NCBI RefSeq assembly: GCF_008370325.1
Contig: NZ_VNIP01000006.1
Location: 682,001-746,000, forward strand
Reading direction: 5' to 3'
DNA length: 64,000 nucleotides
Source of the DNA: Martinezella tropici
GTDB taxonomy: Bacteria; Pseudomonadota; Alphaproteobacteria; Rhizobiales; Rhizobiaceae
Shown here: one piece after another, positions 50,638 through 62,478 of the stretch
Layout of the letters: the number at the start of each line of letters is the position of its first letter
Numbering within the stretch: position 1 is the first letter of the stretch
Made by a program: the position numbers and the translations under genes
Notes under the pieces: generated by a model
What the model was told of the DNA's origin: nothing
What the model saw: only the letters and a program-made list of their open reading frames with translations
Databases searched by the model: none

Positions 50638-50689
50638 ACGCATGTTCATTGCTTTTGTTTCGTGAAATTGGAGATGGCTAGAAAATAGA

Positions 50690-50840
50690 GAAGGCAGGAG
50701 CTGGGGGAGCTCCTGCCTTCTTGCGCTTTGCAGGCGTTTGATGACGCAGGGTGGGGCCCAAAAATCAAACGTCTTTTGCAAAGGCACTCAGGTGGGGCGG
50801 CGCCGGGGGTAGGGATGGTGCCCCACCTGAGTATCTGGTG
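50690..50840 (-). ncRNA. Candidate structured small RNA with C-rich loops
   Basis: Three stem-loops in a row, read on minus. Hairpin 1 pairs 12 bp, CTCAGGTGGGGC with GCCCCACCTGAG (50787-50798 with 50820-50831), with a 21-nt C-rich loop. Hairpin 2 pairs 7 bp CTTTGCA/TGCAAAG (50726-50732, 50777-50783), an internal loop, then 8 bp CGTTTGAT/ATCAAACG (50735-50742, 50764-50771), again with a 21-nt C-rich loop. Hairpin 3 (50690-50702 with 50708-50720) is a 13-bp GC stem with a CCCCC loop followed by CTCTATTTTC. It may derive from the 3' UTR of the small secreted gene. Confidence 0.6.
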
Positions 50841-50843
50841 AAC

Positions 50844-51077
50844 TTATCTGAGGATCCTGACTTCCTGGGGCAAGGCCAGTGCCTGCGATGGCAGTCCGGA
50901 CATTTGAATCTTTACGCCTACCGTGAGGGCAGGGACTTTCATATCCGCCGGCAACTGATACCCCGCGCCGGCGTAGAGCACATTCTTGTCGTGAGCGCCG
51001 CCGGTCATCGTGGCCGAGCTGTAGGTAGCTGTGGCGAAGACGGCTGCGGCTGCCAAGGGTACGATCAGAATGCGCAT
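50844..51077 (-). CDS. Small secreted protein of unknown function
   Basis: The 77-residue protein has a signal peptide (MRILIVPLAAAAVFATATYSSA) and a short mature chain without known domains (GAGYQLPADMKVPALTVGVKIQMSG). The ATG at 51077 is preceded by GGAGAGG on minus. The structured RNA candidate begins 4 bp beyond its stop. Nothing is known of its role. Confidence 0.65.
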   Translation of the reverse strand: MRILIVPLAAAAVFATATYSSATMTGGAHDKNVLYAGAGYQLPADMKVPALTVGVKIQMSGLPSQALALPQEVRILR

Positions 51078-51646
51078 TTCCTCTCCTAAACTGAAAGCCC
51101 TGTACCTGTTGGCTTCCCGTTCGTCGGGGCGTCTCGGCATGTCGTGTCGCGAAGCAGTTACTTCGCCGGCTTGTCTCGCCCTGTGGGAAGAACGCTATTG
51201 CGCAGCACATCAACAATCAAATTACAAAAAAATAATGTTTGGCTTACGAACAATGCCGTAAATGCGCCGCCGGAGAGTGTCGCCTATTTGCAGCTCTTTT
51301 GCATCCATTGATTGTCCACAGTGTGGATTTTGCTTGCGCGTATCGACTTCAGGCTGTGCAAGTCTTTGCTTTTTCGCATATTTTCGTGCACCAATCAGTT
51401 ACTCAGTTGCTCACCGAGAGGTCGACTTTCCCCTGCGGAGGAAACAATTGCGTTATCTTCTGCGGGTCGAAGGCGGCATTTGGGGCGGCCGGAGATAAGG
51501 CAAAACCGGACGTCACTTCACGGAGTTGTGATCGCGAGGGCAGCAAGGCAATCGCCGGTAAAGGCCTGTGAATACCGTGTGTGGATATCCAGGCGGCGTG
51601 GCAATGCCTCTCATTCCTGTTTATATGGGACAAGCCAGAGGTAGCC
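51078..51646. other. Long intergenic region upstream of dnaG
   Basis: No supported gene lies in these 569 bp; short frames lack ribosome sites and families. There is an AT-rich stretch at 51205-51245 and a palindrome TCCACA-G-TGTGGA at 51315-51327 containing a DnaA-box-like sequence. Promoters of dnaG (plus) and the small secreted gene (minus) must lie here. Confidence 0.4.
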
Positions 51647-53635
51647 ATGCGATTTTCCAATACGTTTCTCGACGAGATTCGCGACCGCGTCTTGATTTCG
51701 GACGTGATCGGTCGTCGTGTGACGTGGGATCGACGCAAGACCAATGTGCCGCGCGGGGATTATTGGGCATGCTGCCCTTTTCATGGCGAGAAATCGCCGA
51801 GCTTCCACTGTGAGGATCGCAAGGGGCGCTATCATTGTTTCGGCTGCGGTGTCACGGGCGACCATTTTCGTTTTCTCACCGAGCTGGAGGGTTTGAGCTT
51901 TCCGGAGGCGGTACAGCAGATTGCCGATATGGCCGGTGTTCCCATGCCGGTCGCCGATCCGATGGAGGCGAAGCGCGAGAAGGAACGCACGTCGCTGCTC
52001 GACGTCATGGAGATGGCGACCCAGTTTTTCCAGGATCAGCTGCAGACAGCCAATGGCGCACGGGCGCGGGCCTATCTGCGCGATCGCGGCCTCAGTGGCC
52101 GGACCATTGAGACCTTCCGCCTCGGATATTCGCCCGATAGCCGCAACGCGCTGAAAGAACATCTCGCCGGCAAGGGCGTGCTGAAGGAACAAATGGAGGC
52201 CTGCGGCCTTGTCGTGCACGAGAACGTGCCGGTCTCGTATGATCGTTTTCGCGACCGCATCATGTTTCCGATTCTCTCTTCCAGAGAAAAGGTGATTGCC
52301 TTTGGCGGCCGCGCCATGTCGCCCGACGCGCCGGCAAAATACTTGAACTCCAACGAGACCGAGCTCTTTCACAAGGGCAATGTACTCTACAATTTCACGC
52401 GCGCCCGCCGTGCGGCACAGGGTGCCGATGGCGCCGGCACCATCATTGCCGTCGAAGGCTATATGGATGTCATCGCGCTGCATCAGGCCGGCGTCGAGAA
52501 TGCGGTTGCGCCACTGGGAACAGCCTTGACGGAAAGCCAGCTCGATCTTCTCTGGAAGATGACGCCGGAGCCGGTCCTTTGCTTCGATGGCGATGGCGCC
52601 GGCATTCGCGCCGCCAATCGCGCCGCCGATCTGGCGCTGCCGCATATCAAGCCAAACCGCACCGTGCGCTTTGCGCTGCTGCCCGATGGCAAGGATCCCG
52701 ACGATCTCGTCCGACATGACGGGCGGGCGCCCTTCGACAAGGTACTGGCGCAGGCAAAGCCACTGGCCGATCTGATATGGTCGAGGGAAGCCGGCAGCGG
52801 CACGTTCGAAACGCCGGAAGCGCGGGCGGAGCTGGAAGCGCGGCTGCGGCGCATCGTCTCCGTCATCACGGACGAGGATGTCCGCCGTCACTATCAGCAG
52901 AACATGCGTGAGCGGCTGAATGGGTTGTTTCAGCCGCAATTCCAACGGAACAGTGGCCAGCAGGCGCGCAGCTTCTCGCGCGATGGCAACGGCCGCTCCT
53001 TCGGCGGTCGCGGCGGGCAGGCGCGCGGCGCTCCCTCAATGCCGACGACTGCATCCGATCGTCTGGCTCGCTCGGCCATGATCAAGGGACATCAGGACAT
53101 TCCGAGTCTTCGCGAAAGCGTGCTCGCCTTGACCATCGTCAATCATCCGCCGCTGTTGCAGGACGAGTATGACGAGATTGCCGCGATCGATTACGAGAGC
53201 CGCGAATTGCAGCGCCTGTGGTCGGCGGTTCTCGGGATCGCTGCGGCCATGGTCGGGCCGCAGTTCGTCCGCGAGCGATTGATCGAGCAATTGGAGGAGC
53301 AAGGCTTCGGCACCTTGCTAAAGGGCCTCGACCAGCAGGTCCGCAATGCCCGACTGTGGACGGCGACCGAGGAGGCCGCCATGGAAGACGCGCGCGAAGG
53401 CTACCGCCAGGCGCTTGCGCTTCACAAGCGTTCCAAGGCGCTCCGCTGGCACAAGATCGAATTGCAGGGCGCGATTGCCGAGGCAACGGAAGACGGCGAC
53501 GGCGAGCTGATCGAGCAGCTGATGCGCGCCTTGCAGGAAGTTCAGCTCGAAGCGATAAGGTTGGAAAATCAGGAGGCGATCATCGATGGCTTCGGCGTGC
53601 TTTCCGGCCGCGTCAAAGGTGCAGCCGGAAAATAG
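51647..53635 (+). CDS. dnaG: DNA primase
   Basis: The 662-residue primase makes RNA primers at the replication fork. The N-terminal zinc finger is YWACCPFHGEKSPSF with YHCFGC (about 38-68); the TOPRIM domain includes VIAVEGYMDVIALHQAG (about 265) and CFDGDGAGIRAANRAA; the C-terminal third would bind DnaB. The start at 51647 follows AGAGG; the frame to 51581 is longer than needed. recQ begins 8 bp after it. Confidence 0.97.
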   Translation: MRFSNTFLDEIRDRVLISDVIGRRVTWDRRKTNVPRGDYWACCPFHGEKSPSFHCEDRKGRYHCFGCGVTGDHFRFLTELEGLSFPEAVQQIADMAGVPMPVADPMEAKREKERTSLLDVMEMATQFFQDQLQTANGARARAYLRDRGLSGRTIETFRLGYSPDSRNALKEHLAGKGVLKEQMEACGLVVHENVPVSYDRFRDRIMFPILSSREKVIAFGGRAMSPDAPAKYLNSNETELFHKGNVLYNFTRARRAAQGADGAGTIIAVEGYMDVIALHQAGVENAVAPLGTALTESQLDLLWKMTPEPVLCFDGDGAGIRAANRAADLALPHIKPNRTVRFALLPDGKDPDDLVRHDGRAPFDKVLAQAKPLADLIWSREAGSGTFETPEARAELEARLRRIVSVITDEDVRRHYQQNMRERLNGLFQPQFQRNSGQQARSFSRDGNGRSFGGRGGQARGAPSMPTTASDRLARSAMIKGHQDIPSLRESVLALTIVNHPPLLQDEYDEIAAIDYESRELQRLWSAVLGIAAAMVGPQFVRERLIEQLEEQGFGTLLKGLDQQVRNARLWTATEEAAMEDAREGYRQALALHKRSKALRWHKIELQGAIAEATEDGDGELIEQLMRALQEVQLEAIRLENQEAIIDGFGVLSGRVKGAAGK

Positions 53636-53642
53636 GGAATAG

Positions 53643-55523
53643 ATGCCACAGCCTGAAAGACAAGAGCCGCGATTTTCCGCAGACGACGTATTGTTCGGCG
53701 ATCGCATCGATGCGCCCGCGCCGCTCGATGTCCTGAAGCACGTCTACGGTTATTCCGCCTTTCGCGGCAAGCAGCAGCAGGTCGTCGAACATGTCGTGTC
53801 CGGTGGCGATGCGGTCGTGCTGTTTCCAACCGGAGCCGGTAAATCGCTGTGTTTCCAGATCCCCGCGCTTTGCCGCGATGGTGTCGGCATCGTCGTTTCA
53901 CCTTTGATCGCTCTGATGCGGGATCAGGTGGAGGCGATGAAGCAGCTCGGCATCCGCGCTGCCGCCTTGAATTCCTCCCTGTCGCGCGAGGAGGCGAGCG
54001 AAGTCTATAGGGCCATTTCCGCGGGCAAGCTCGATCTGCTTTACGTGACGCCGGAACGCATCGCGACGGAAGGTTTCTGCCAGATGCTCGGCAAAGCCAG
54101 GATCGCGCTTTTTGCGATCGACGAGGCGCATTGCGTCTCGCAATGGGGGCATGATTTCAGGCCGGAATATCGTGATCTCGGCAGGCTTGCCGAACTCTTT
54201 CCCGGCGTGCCGCGCATCGCGCTGACGGCAACGGCCGATCCGCATACACGCGACGACATTATCGAGCGGCTGGCTCTCGACGATGCCAAGGTCTTCACCA
54301 CCAGCTTCGATCGTCCGAACATTGCCTACGAGATTGTCGAGCGCGATCAGCCACGCCAGCAATTGCTTCGCTTCCTCGATGGCCATCGCGGCGACAGCGG
54401 CATTGTCTATTGCCTCTCGCGCGCCAAGGTCGAGGATACGGCCGCGTGGCTGAACGGGCAGGGCGTTCGCGCGCTTCCCTATCACGCCGGCATGGACCGA
54501 GCGCTTCGCGACGCCAACCAGGATGCATTTCTGAAAGAGGAAGACCTGTGCCTGGTGGCGACTGTCGCCTTCGGCATGGGCATCGACAAACCGAATGTGC
54601 GCTATGTCGCCCATCTCGATCTGCCGGGTTCGGTCGAGGCGTACTATCAGGAGACAGGCCGCGCCGGGCGCGATGGCCTGCCCTCGAATGTCTGGATGGC
54701 CTATGGCATGGCCGATGTCATCCAGCGGCGGCGAATGATCGACGAGGGCGCCGCATCCGAGGAGATCAAGCGTGTCGAGCGGGCAAAGCTCAATGCGCTT
54801 CTTGCCATTTGCGAAACGGCAGGATGCCGGCGGCAGTCCATCCTCGCGCATTTCGGGGAGGCCCATGGCGGAGGTTGCGACAATTGCGATACCTGCCTCA
54901 AGCCGGTGGAAACCTGGGACGGCACAGAGACGGCGATCAAGGCGCTGGCGGCGGTCTATCGTACCGGCGAACGCTTCGGCACCGGCCATGTCATCGACGT
55001 GCTGATGGGTACGGTCAATGAGAAGACCGAACGTTTCGGCCATGTCGATATGCCCGTTTTCGGCGCTGGAAAGGATATTCCCGCCCGCACCTGGCAATCG
55101 ATTTTCCGGCAATTATTGGCGAACGGCTTTGTCAGCATCGACCATACCGCCTTCGGCGCCATGAAGCTTGAGGAGCAGGCCAGGGCGGTGTTCAAGCGCG
55201 AGCAGCAGGTTTTCTTCCGCAAGGATCGGCCCGAGACCGGCCGTCGCGGCAAGAAGGCGGGACGATCGGAGAAGCCGGCGCATGGCCTCACCGGCGAGGC
55301 GCAGGTCCTGTTCGATGCATTGCGTGCCGAGCGTACCCGGATCGCCAAGGAATTGGGCGTGCCGCCCTATGTCGTCTTTCCGGATACGACCCTGATCGCC
55401 TTTGCGACGGAGCGACCGAAGAACCACAAGGCGCTTCTCGGGATTTCCGGTGTCGGCCAGTCGAAGCTCGAACGCTACGGGGATGCGTTCCTCGCTGTCA
55501 TCGCGGATGCAGCCGGACGGTGA
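53643..55523 (+). CDS. recQ: ATP-dependent DNA helicase RecQ
   Basis: The 626-residue 3'-5' helicase has Walker A PTGAGKS (about 61-67), the DEAH box with aromatic loop in [18 protein letters not shown], motif V-VI in [18 protein letters not shown] and [14 protein letters not shown], a zinc-binding RQC segment ([16 protein letters not shown]) and a C-terminal HRDC domain ([25 protein letters not shown]). It acts in recombination and fork repair. The gene follows dnaG within 8 bp, so the two are co-expressed. Confidence 0.97.
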   Translation: MPQPERQEPRFSADDVLFGDRIDAPAPLDVLKHVYGYSAFRGKQQQVVEHVVSGGDAVVLFPTGAGKSLCFQIPALCRDGVGIVVSPLIALMRDQVEAMKQLGIRAAALNSSLSREEASEVYRAISAGKLDLLYVTPERIATEGFCQMLGKARIALFAIDEAHCVSQWGHDFRPEYRDLGRLAELFPGVPRIALTATADPHTRDDIIERLALDDAKVFTTSFDRPNIAYEIVERDQPRQQLLRFLDGHRGDSGIVYCLSRAKVEDTAAWLNGQGVRALPYHAGMDRALRDANQDAFLKEEDLCLVATVAFGMGIDKPNVRYVAHLDLPGSVEAYYQETGRAGRDGLPSNVWMAYGMADVIQRRRMIDEGAASEEIKRVERAKLNALLAICETAGCRRQSILAHFGEAHGGGCDNCDTCLKPVETWDGTETAIKALAAVYRTGERFGTGHVIDVLMGTVNEKTERFGHVDMPVFGAGKDIPARTWQSIFRQLLANGFVSIDHTAFGAMKLEEQARAVFKREQQVFFRKDRPETGRRGKKAGRSEKPAHGLTGEAQVLFDALRAERTRIAKELGVPPYVVFPDTTLIAFATERPKNHKALLGISGVGQSKLERYGDAFLAVIADAAGR

Positions 55524-55562
55524 TATCTTTCGGCCACATCGGAAATCATTGAAGTCTTACCG

Positions 55563-56333
55563 CTACATGCGCACGGTCATCCCGCCATCAACGGTCAGGA
55601 CATGGCCGTTGACGAAAGAGGCGGCGTCGCTGGCGAGGAACAGCGCAGCACCCGCAATCTCGTCGGGCCGTCCCCAGCGCTGAACGGGGATGCGTTGGCG
55701 TACGAAGGGGATCAGCTCTTCATTCGCCACCATGGCCGCATTCGTTTCCGTTGCGAACCAGCCCGGGGCGATGGCATTGCTGGTGATGCCATGCGGGCCA
55801 AACTCCACGGCCATGCCGCGCATGAGGCCGGTCAACCCTTGCTTGGCAGCGGGGTAGACGCAGTCGCTGGGCATGACGACCTGCCCACTGATCGAGGTGA
55901 CCGAGATAAGCCGCCCATGATTGTTTTGCTTCATCAGGCGGGCGGCATCGCGCGAGAGCATGATCGAGGCGGCGAGATCCGTGTTGAGCAAAGCGAGGAT
56001 CGCCTCGTCGTCGAAGTCGGCCAGGGAGCGCCTGTCGCGGGCGCCGACATTATTGATCAATATGTCGAGCCGGCCGTGATTTTTCTCGATGGTGCTGATC
56101 GCCGCGCGCTGTGCTTCGCGGTCGGCAATGTCGAAAGCAGCGGCTTCGGCGGAGCCGCCAGTTGCCTGAATAGCTTCCACAGCATTGTCCAATGTGGCGG
56201 TCGTGCGTCCATTGACGATGACATGCGCTCCCGCGTCGGCAAGTGCCTTCGCCATTTCAAAGCCTAGGCCGCGTCCGCCGCCCGTGACAAGAGCGACCCG
56301 TCCCTCGAGGGAAAATCTGTGAAGTAAGCTCAT
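55563..56333 (-). CDS. SDR family oxidoreductase (gluconate 5-dehydrogenase-like)
   Basis: The 256-residue classical SDR has the NAD(P) motif [19 protein letters not shown] (TGxxxGxG), NNVGARD, the catalytic S/Y/K in VTSISG ... VYPAAKQ and the C-terminal [21 protein letters not shown]. It resembles gluconate or 3-oxoacyl reductases. The start at 56333 has AAGGTG upstream; the ATG at 56354 is less likely. It is convergent with recQ and divergent from kbl. Confidence 0.93.
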   Translation of the reverse strand: MSLLHRFSLEGRVALVTGGGRGLGFEMAKALADAGAHVIVNGRTTATLDNAVEAIQATGGSAEAAAFDIADREAQRAAISTIEKNHGRLDILINNVGARDRRSLADFDDEAILALLNTDLAASIMLSRDAARLMKQNNHGRLISVTSISGQVVMPSDCVYPAAKQGLTGLMRGMAVEFGPHGITSNAIAPGWFATETNAAMVANEELIPFVRQRIPVQRWGRPDEIAGAALFLASDAASFVNGHVLTVDGGMTVRM

Positions 56334-56343
56334 GGATTTCACC

Positions 56344-56379
56344 TTATCATACAATGACGATCGATCTGCCGTATGATAA
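56344..56379. promoter_or_regulatory. Inverted repeat between SDR and kbl
   Basis: TTATCATAC (56344-56352) and GTATGATAA (56371-56379) are perfect 9-bp arms separated by 18 bp. The half-site TTGTATGATAA resembles GntR/FCD-type operators. The position suits control of the SDR gene, and perhaps of the divergent kbl. Confidence 0.5.
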
Positions 56380-56596
56380 TGGACTCAGTCAAGTAATTTT
56401 TGCAATGTCGATCGACGAGGACGAGCCGGGAAGTTGCCCGTGTCCAGCTCATTTCGACAGATAATATCGAACCCGCATCCTATCGCGCGGACGCCACGGC
56501 GTTGCGCATTTTTGCCGCTGCTGGATGCAGCAAGAGGCTCAGTCCTATGTTATTTCTTGGTTCGTTAGGCACTGTGACCAGCATTGGAATGTGGCA

Positions 56597-57784
56597 ATGA
56601 CCTTAGAATTCCTTTCACATCTGCGCAGCGAACTTGCCGGCTTGAAAGAAGCCGGGCTCTTTAAGGCCGAACGCGTCATCACGTCAAAGCAAGCCGGTGA
56701 AATCGCTGTCCTTGGCGGTGCGCGCGTCCTCAATTTCTGCGCCAACAACTATCTCGGCCTGGCGGACAATGAGGAGCTTGCCGAGGCGGCAAAGCAGGCG
56801 CTCGACCGCTATGGATACGGCATGGCCTCGGTGCGCTTCATTTGCGGTACGCAGGAAGAGCACAAGCAGCTCGAAGCACGGATTTCGACCTTTCTCGGCA
56901 TGGAAGCGACGATCCTCTATTCCTCTTGCTTCGATGCCAATGGCGGGCTGTTCGAGACGCTATTGTCCGAGGAGGATGCCATCATCTCGGATGCGCTTAA
57001 TCACGCCTCGATCATCGATGGCGTCCGGCTTTCCAAGGCCAAACGCTTCCGTTACGCCAACAACGACATGGCAGCACTTGAGGAGGAGCTGAAGAAGGCC
57101 GAGGGGAGCCGCTTCAAGCTGATTGCGACCGACGGTGTATTTTCCATGGACGGCATCATCGCCAATCTCGGCGGCGTCTGCGACCTGGCGGAGAAATATG
57201 GTGCGATGGTCATGGTCGATGACAGCCACGCGGTCGGCTTTGTCGGCGCGCATGGCCGCGGTTCTGCCGAATATTGCGGCGTCGAGGGGCGCGTCGACAT
57301 CATCACCGGTACGCTCGGCAAGGCGCTTGGCGGCGCTTCCGGCGGTTATACTTCCGCCAGAGGCGAGATCGTCGAGTGGTTGCGGCAGCGCTCGCGCCCT
57401 TATCTGTTCTCCAACACCTTGGCGCCCGTCATCGCCGCAGCCTCGCTGAAGGTCTTCGATCTGATCGAAAACGGCGGCGAGCTGAGGGCTCGGCTCCGGG
57501 GCAATGCCGAACTCTTCCGCAGCGAGATGACAAAGCTCGGCTTCACGCTCGCCGGCGCCGATCACGCGATCATCCCCGTCATGCTCGGCGATGCGAAGCT
57601 CGCACAGGACATGGCGGCGCTGATGCTGAAGAAGGGCGTCTATGTCATCGGCTTTTCCTTCCCCGTCGTGCCCAAGGGCCAGGCGCGCATCCGCACGCAG
57701 ATGTCGGCCGCCCATTCGAAAGCTGATGTCGAAAGAGCGATCGCGGCCTTCGCGGAAGCGGGCAAAGAACTCGGAATCATTTGA
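56597..57784 (+). CDS. kbl: Glycine C-acetyltransferase (2-amino-3-ketobutyrate CoA ligase)
   Basis: The 395-residue alpha-oxoamine synthase cleaves 2-amino-3-ketobutyrate with CoA to glycine and acetyl-CoA, working with Tdh in threonine breakdown. [20 protein letters not shown], then [17 protein letters not shown] and the PLP lysine in [15 protein letters not shown] (about 245) are all present. The ATG at 56597 gives the family N-terminus [13 protein letters not shown]; longer frames are unlikely. tdh follows after 21 bp. Confidence 0.97.
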   Translation: MTLEFLSHLRSELAGLKEAGLFKAERVITSKQAGEIAVLGGARVLNFCANNYLGLADNEELAEAAKQALDRYGYGMASVRFICGTQEEHKQLEARISTFLGMEATILYSSCFDANGGLFETLLSEEDAIISDALNHASIIDGVRLSKAKRFRYANNDMAALEEELKKAEGSRFKLIATDGVFSMDGIIANLGGVCDLAEKYGAMVMVDDSHAVGFVGAHGRGSAEYCGVEGRVDIITGTLGKALGGASGGYTSARGEIVEWLRQRSRPYLFSNTLAPVIAAASLKVFDLIENGGELRARLRGNAELFRSEMTKLGFTLAGADHAIIPVMLGDAKLAQDMAALMLKKGVYVIGFSFPVVPKGQARIRTQMSAAHSKADVERAIAAFAEAGKELGII

Positions 57785-57805
57785 ATTGGTTGGAGAGAGC
57801 CGATC

Positions 57806-58843
57806 ATGTCGAACATGATGAAAGCGTTGGTCAAATCCAAGCCGGAAGTCGGGTTGTGGATGGAGCATGTTCCGGTTCCCGAGGTCGGGCCGAACGATGT
57901 TCTCATTCGGGTCAAGAAATCGGCGATCTGCGGCACGGATGTTCATATTTGGAACTGGGACCAATGGGCGCAGAAGACCATTCCCGTGCCGATGGTCGTC
58001 GGGCATGAATTCTGCGGCGAGATTGCCGAGATCGGTTCTGCCGTCACGAAATATCACGTCGGCGAGCGCGTTTCCGGCGAGGGGCACATTGTCTGCGGCA
58101 AGTGTCGCAACTGCCGGGCGGGCAGGGGGCATCTCTGTCGCAACACGCTCGGCGTCGGCGTCAATCGCCCCGGCTCCTTTGGCGAGTTCGTCTGCATTCC
58201 CGAATCGAACGTCGTGCCGATTCCCGACGATATCCCGGATGAGATCGCCGCGATCTTCGATCCGTTCGGCAATGCGGTCCACACCGCGCTCTCCTTCGAC
58301 CTGGTCGGCGAGGACGTGCTCGTCACCGGCGCCGGACCGATCGGCATCATGGGGGCGATGGTCGCCAAGCGTTCGGGCGCGCGCAAGGTCGTCATCACCG
58401 ACATCAATCCGACCCGGCTGGCGCTCGCCCGCAAGGTCGGCATCGATCACGTCGTTGATGCTTCCAAGGAAAACCTCGCCGATGTGATGAAATCGATCGG
58501 CATGACTGAAGGCTTCGACGTTGGCCTGGAAATGTCGGGCGCCGCTCCCGCCTTCCGCGACATGATCGACAAGATGAACAATGGCGGTAAAATCGCTATT
58601 CTCGGCATTGCGCCAGCCGGTTTCGAGATCGACTGGAACAAGGTCATCTTCAAAATGTTGAATCTGAAGGGCATCTATGGTCGCGAGATGTTCGAGACCT
58701 GGTACAAGATGATCGCCTTCGTGCAGGGCGGTCTCGATGTATCGCCGGTCATCACCCATCGTATAGGCATCGATGATTTTCGAGATGGCTTCGAAGCCAT
58801 GCGTTCAGGCAATTCCGGCAAGGTTGTAATGGACTGGAATTGA
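57806..58843 (+). CDS. tdh: L-threonine 3-dehydrogenase
   Basis: The 345-residue zinc-dependent MDR enzyme oxidises threonine to 2-amino-3-ketobutyrate with NAD+. Catalytic zinc Cys in [17 protein letters not shown] and GHEFCGEI; structural zinc in [15 protein letters not shown] (about 97-111); NAD loop [12 protein letters not shown]. It forms the kbl-tdh operon, which ends in a large hairpin at 58854-58898. Confidence 0.97.
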   Translation: MSNMMKALVKSKPEVGLWMEHVPVPEVGPNDVLIRVKKSAICGTDVHIWNWDQWAQKTIPVPMVVGHEFCGEIAEIGSAVTKYHVGERVSGEGHIVCGKCRNCRAGRGHLCRNTLGVGVNRPGSFGEFVCIPESNVVPIPDDIPDEIAAIFDPFGNAVHTALSFDLVGEDVLVTGAGPIGIMGAMVAKRSGARKVVITDINPTRLALARKVGIDHVVDASKENLADVMKSIGMTEGFDVGLEMSGAAPAFRDMIDKMNNGGKIAILGIAPAGFEIDWNKVIFKMLNLKGIYGREMFETWYKMIAFVQGGLDVSPVITHRIGIDDFRDGFEAMRSGNSGKVVMDWN

Positions 58844-58853
58844 TGCCATTTGA

Positions 58854-58898
58854 ACACACTTCCGGCGGCGGCAATACCTGCCGATGCCGGAAATGTGA
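58854..58898 (+). terminator. Terminator hairpin of kbl-tdh
   Basis: TTCCGGC and GCCGGAA, extended by ACA/TGT outside and CGGCA/TGCCG inside, form a long stem, followed by a short T-rich GAGGCTTTGTTC. Confidence 0.7.
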
Positions 58899-59293
58899 GG
58901 CTTTGTTCAGTATGCTCTTGTCATCGTGCGGGGACTTCCTAAATACGGGAAGCAATTGATTGTGGCGCGCCAGGGCCTGTGGATAAGGCTTTTTCGCACA
59001 TTAAACGGGCTTTTTTGTTGGAAAAGCTTGACGAGAACTAAAATTCTGGGAATCACCGTTTAACTTCGGAAAGAACGGTAAACTGGAGCAAGCGGATCAC
59101 CTGATATCATGGCCGGAAATCCAAACGCAATCCAGCTTTGCACTCCGGTGGCGGTGATCGTGGTTAATCGGGCATTAAAGGTCATTCCGTTAGGTGTTCG
59201 TCGGTGAATCGCGGCTGGTGCAGGGCGCGCCAGTCAGAGTGAATGTTTCACCGCGTGTAAGTTTGCAGCGTCAGGGAAAGCGACGATATAGAG
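58899..59293. other. rpoD upstream region
   Basis: A gene-free promoter region of 395 bp holds a perfect DnaA box on minus (TGTGGATAA at 58978-58986), a possible -35 TTGACG near 59028 and long AT-rich segments. No other RNA or protein was found. The rpoD promoters must lie here. Confidence 0.5.
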
Positions 59294-61354
<2,061 letters not shown>

Positions 61355-61380
61355 GTTGCATTGGCAGCTTATGAAATCAG

Positions 61381-61411
61381 GCCCGGTTCGCGAAAGTGAG
61401 CCGGGCTTTTC
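61381..61411 (+). terminator. Terminator of rpoD
   Basis: GCCCGG (61381-61386) pairs with CCGGGC (61401-61406) across an internal loop and is followed by TTTTC. Confidence 0.85.
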
Positions 61412-61441
61412 ATTGATGATATAGGCATCAAGGGTCTGATC

Positions 61442-62242
61442 ATGGCAAGCAAGCCGCAATTCATGGAAACACCCATCCCAATGCGGCTACGCGATGCGTT
61501 GGCTGGATATGAATGGCGGCAGGATGCGCTCGGCCGTTCCTCGGCCCATGTCTTTCGGCTTGAGGCCGATGGACGCGCGCCTGTCTATCTGAAGACCGAG
61601 CTGGTCGATCCCTTGGGCGAGCTGACAGATGAAGTTGCCCGGCTGCGATGGCTCGCCTCCCAGGGTCTTGCCTGCCCGGACGTCATTGCCCATGAGAGCG
61701 ACGGCGAGCGGGAATGGCTTTTGATGAGCGCGCTCCCAGGCAGCGATCTCGTCAGCGAGGAACTGACGCCGCCAGTCGAACGCGTGCGTCTTCTGGCGAA
61801 TGCTTTGCGGCGTTTGCATGCCATCGACATCGCTGCCTGCCCCTTCGATCATCGACTGGAGAACAGAATTGAAACGGCAAGAGCGCGCTTGCTTGCCGGC
61901 CATGTCGATGAAGATGACTTCGACGAGACCCGGCTGGGAAGGTCGGCGGAGGATCTTTTCCGTGAGCTTGAGGCCAAGAGACCGTCAACAGAGGATTTCG
62001 TCGTCACCCATGGCGATGCCTGCCTTCCGAACTTCATGGCCGATGGCGATAGATTCAGCGGTTTTATCGATTGCGGCCGTCTCGGTATTGCGGATCGTCA
62101 TCAGGATATTGCGCTTGTCTGTGGCAGCATCGAATACAATTTCGGGGAAGAATTGGTTGCCGAGTTTTTGAAGGTCTATGGCAATTTTGAACCGAAAGCC
62201 GAAAAGATGGCTTACTATCGGCTATTGGACGAATTCTTCTAA
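61442..62242 (+). CDS. APH(3')-like aminoglycoside phosphotransferase
   Basis: The 266-residue kinase-like protein has the ATP-binding Lys in VYLKTEL (K51), the catalytic loop THGDACLPNF (D192, N197) and the metal Asp in GFIDCGRLGIADRHQD (D210), ending YYRLLDEFF. These are the three classic APH(3') motifs, so it could phosphorylate kanamycin-type aminoglycosides. Chromosomal homologs are common in Rhizobium, so it need not be a mobile resistance gene. It sits alone after rpoD. Confidence 0.88.
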   Translation: MASKPQFMETPIPMRLRDALAGYEWRQDALGRSSAHVFRLEADGRAPVYLKTELVDPLGELTDEVARLRWLASQGLACPDVIAHESDGEREWLLMSALPGSDLVSEELTPPVERVRLLANALRRLHAIDIAACPFDHRLENRIETARARLLAGHVDEDDFDETRLGRSAEDLFRELEAKRPSTEDFVVTHGDACLPNFMADGDRFSGFIDCGRLGIADRHQDIALVCGSIEYNFGEELVAEFLKVYGNFEPKAEKMAYYRLLDEFF

Positions 62243-62478
62243 CGGTGGATGCGCAGGCTTTCGCGCTATGCGATCACACAGGTTTGTTTTTGCGCCATTG
62301 CGGATCGCGCGGCGGCCTGACAAGTTCGATTTCGACAGATGCCTCTTTCGCGGCGCGTGGTCGGGTACCATATGTCAGCGACCGAAAAGTCTTCTGATCT
62401 GTTTGCCAGTAAGGATCGAATGAATCGATGCGTTGTTTTCGCCTGATTGCTTTCGCTTCGCGAGCCTTCCGCTGAACG

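Noticed and set aside
51315..51327. TCCACA-G-TGTGGA as a DnaA site upstream of dnaG
   Set aside because: Single element with a non-consensus first half; chance occurrence cannot be excluded, so it is not claimed as a site.
56960..58759. A 599-codon minus-strand frame over kbl and tdh
   Set aside because: It spans two clear genes on the other strand and the gap between them; composition is typical of an antisense shadow.
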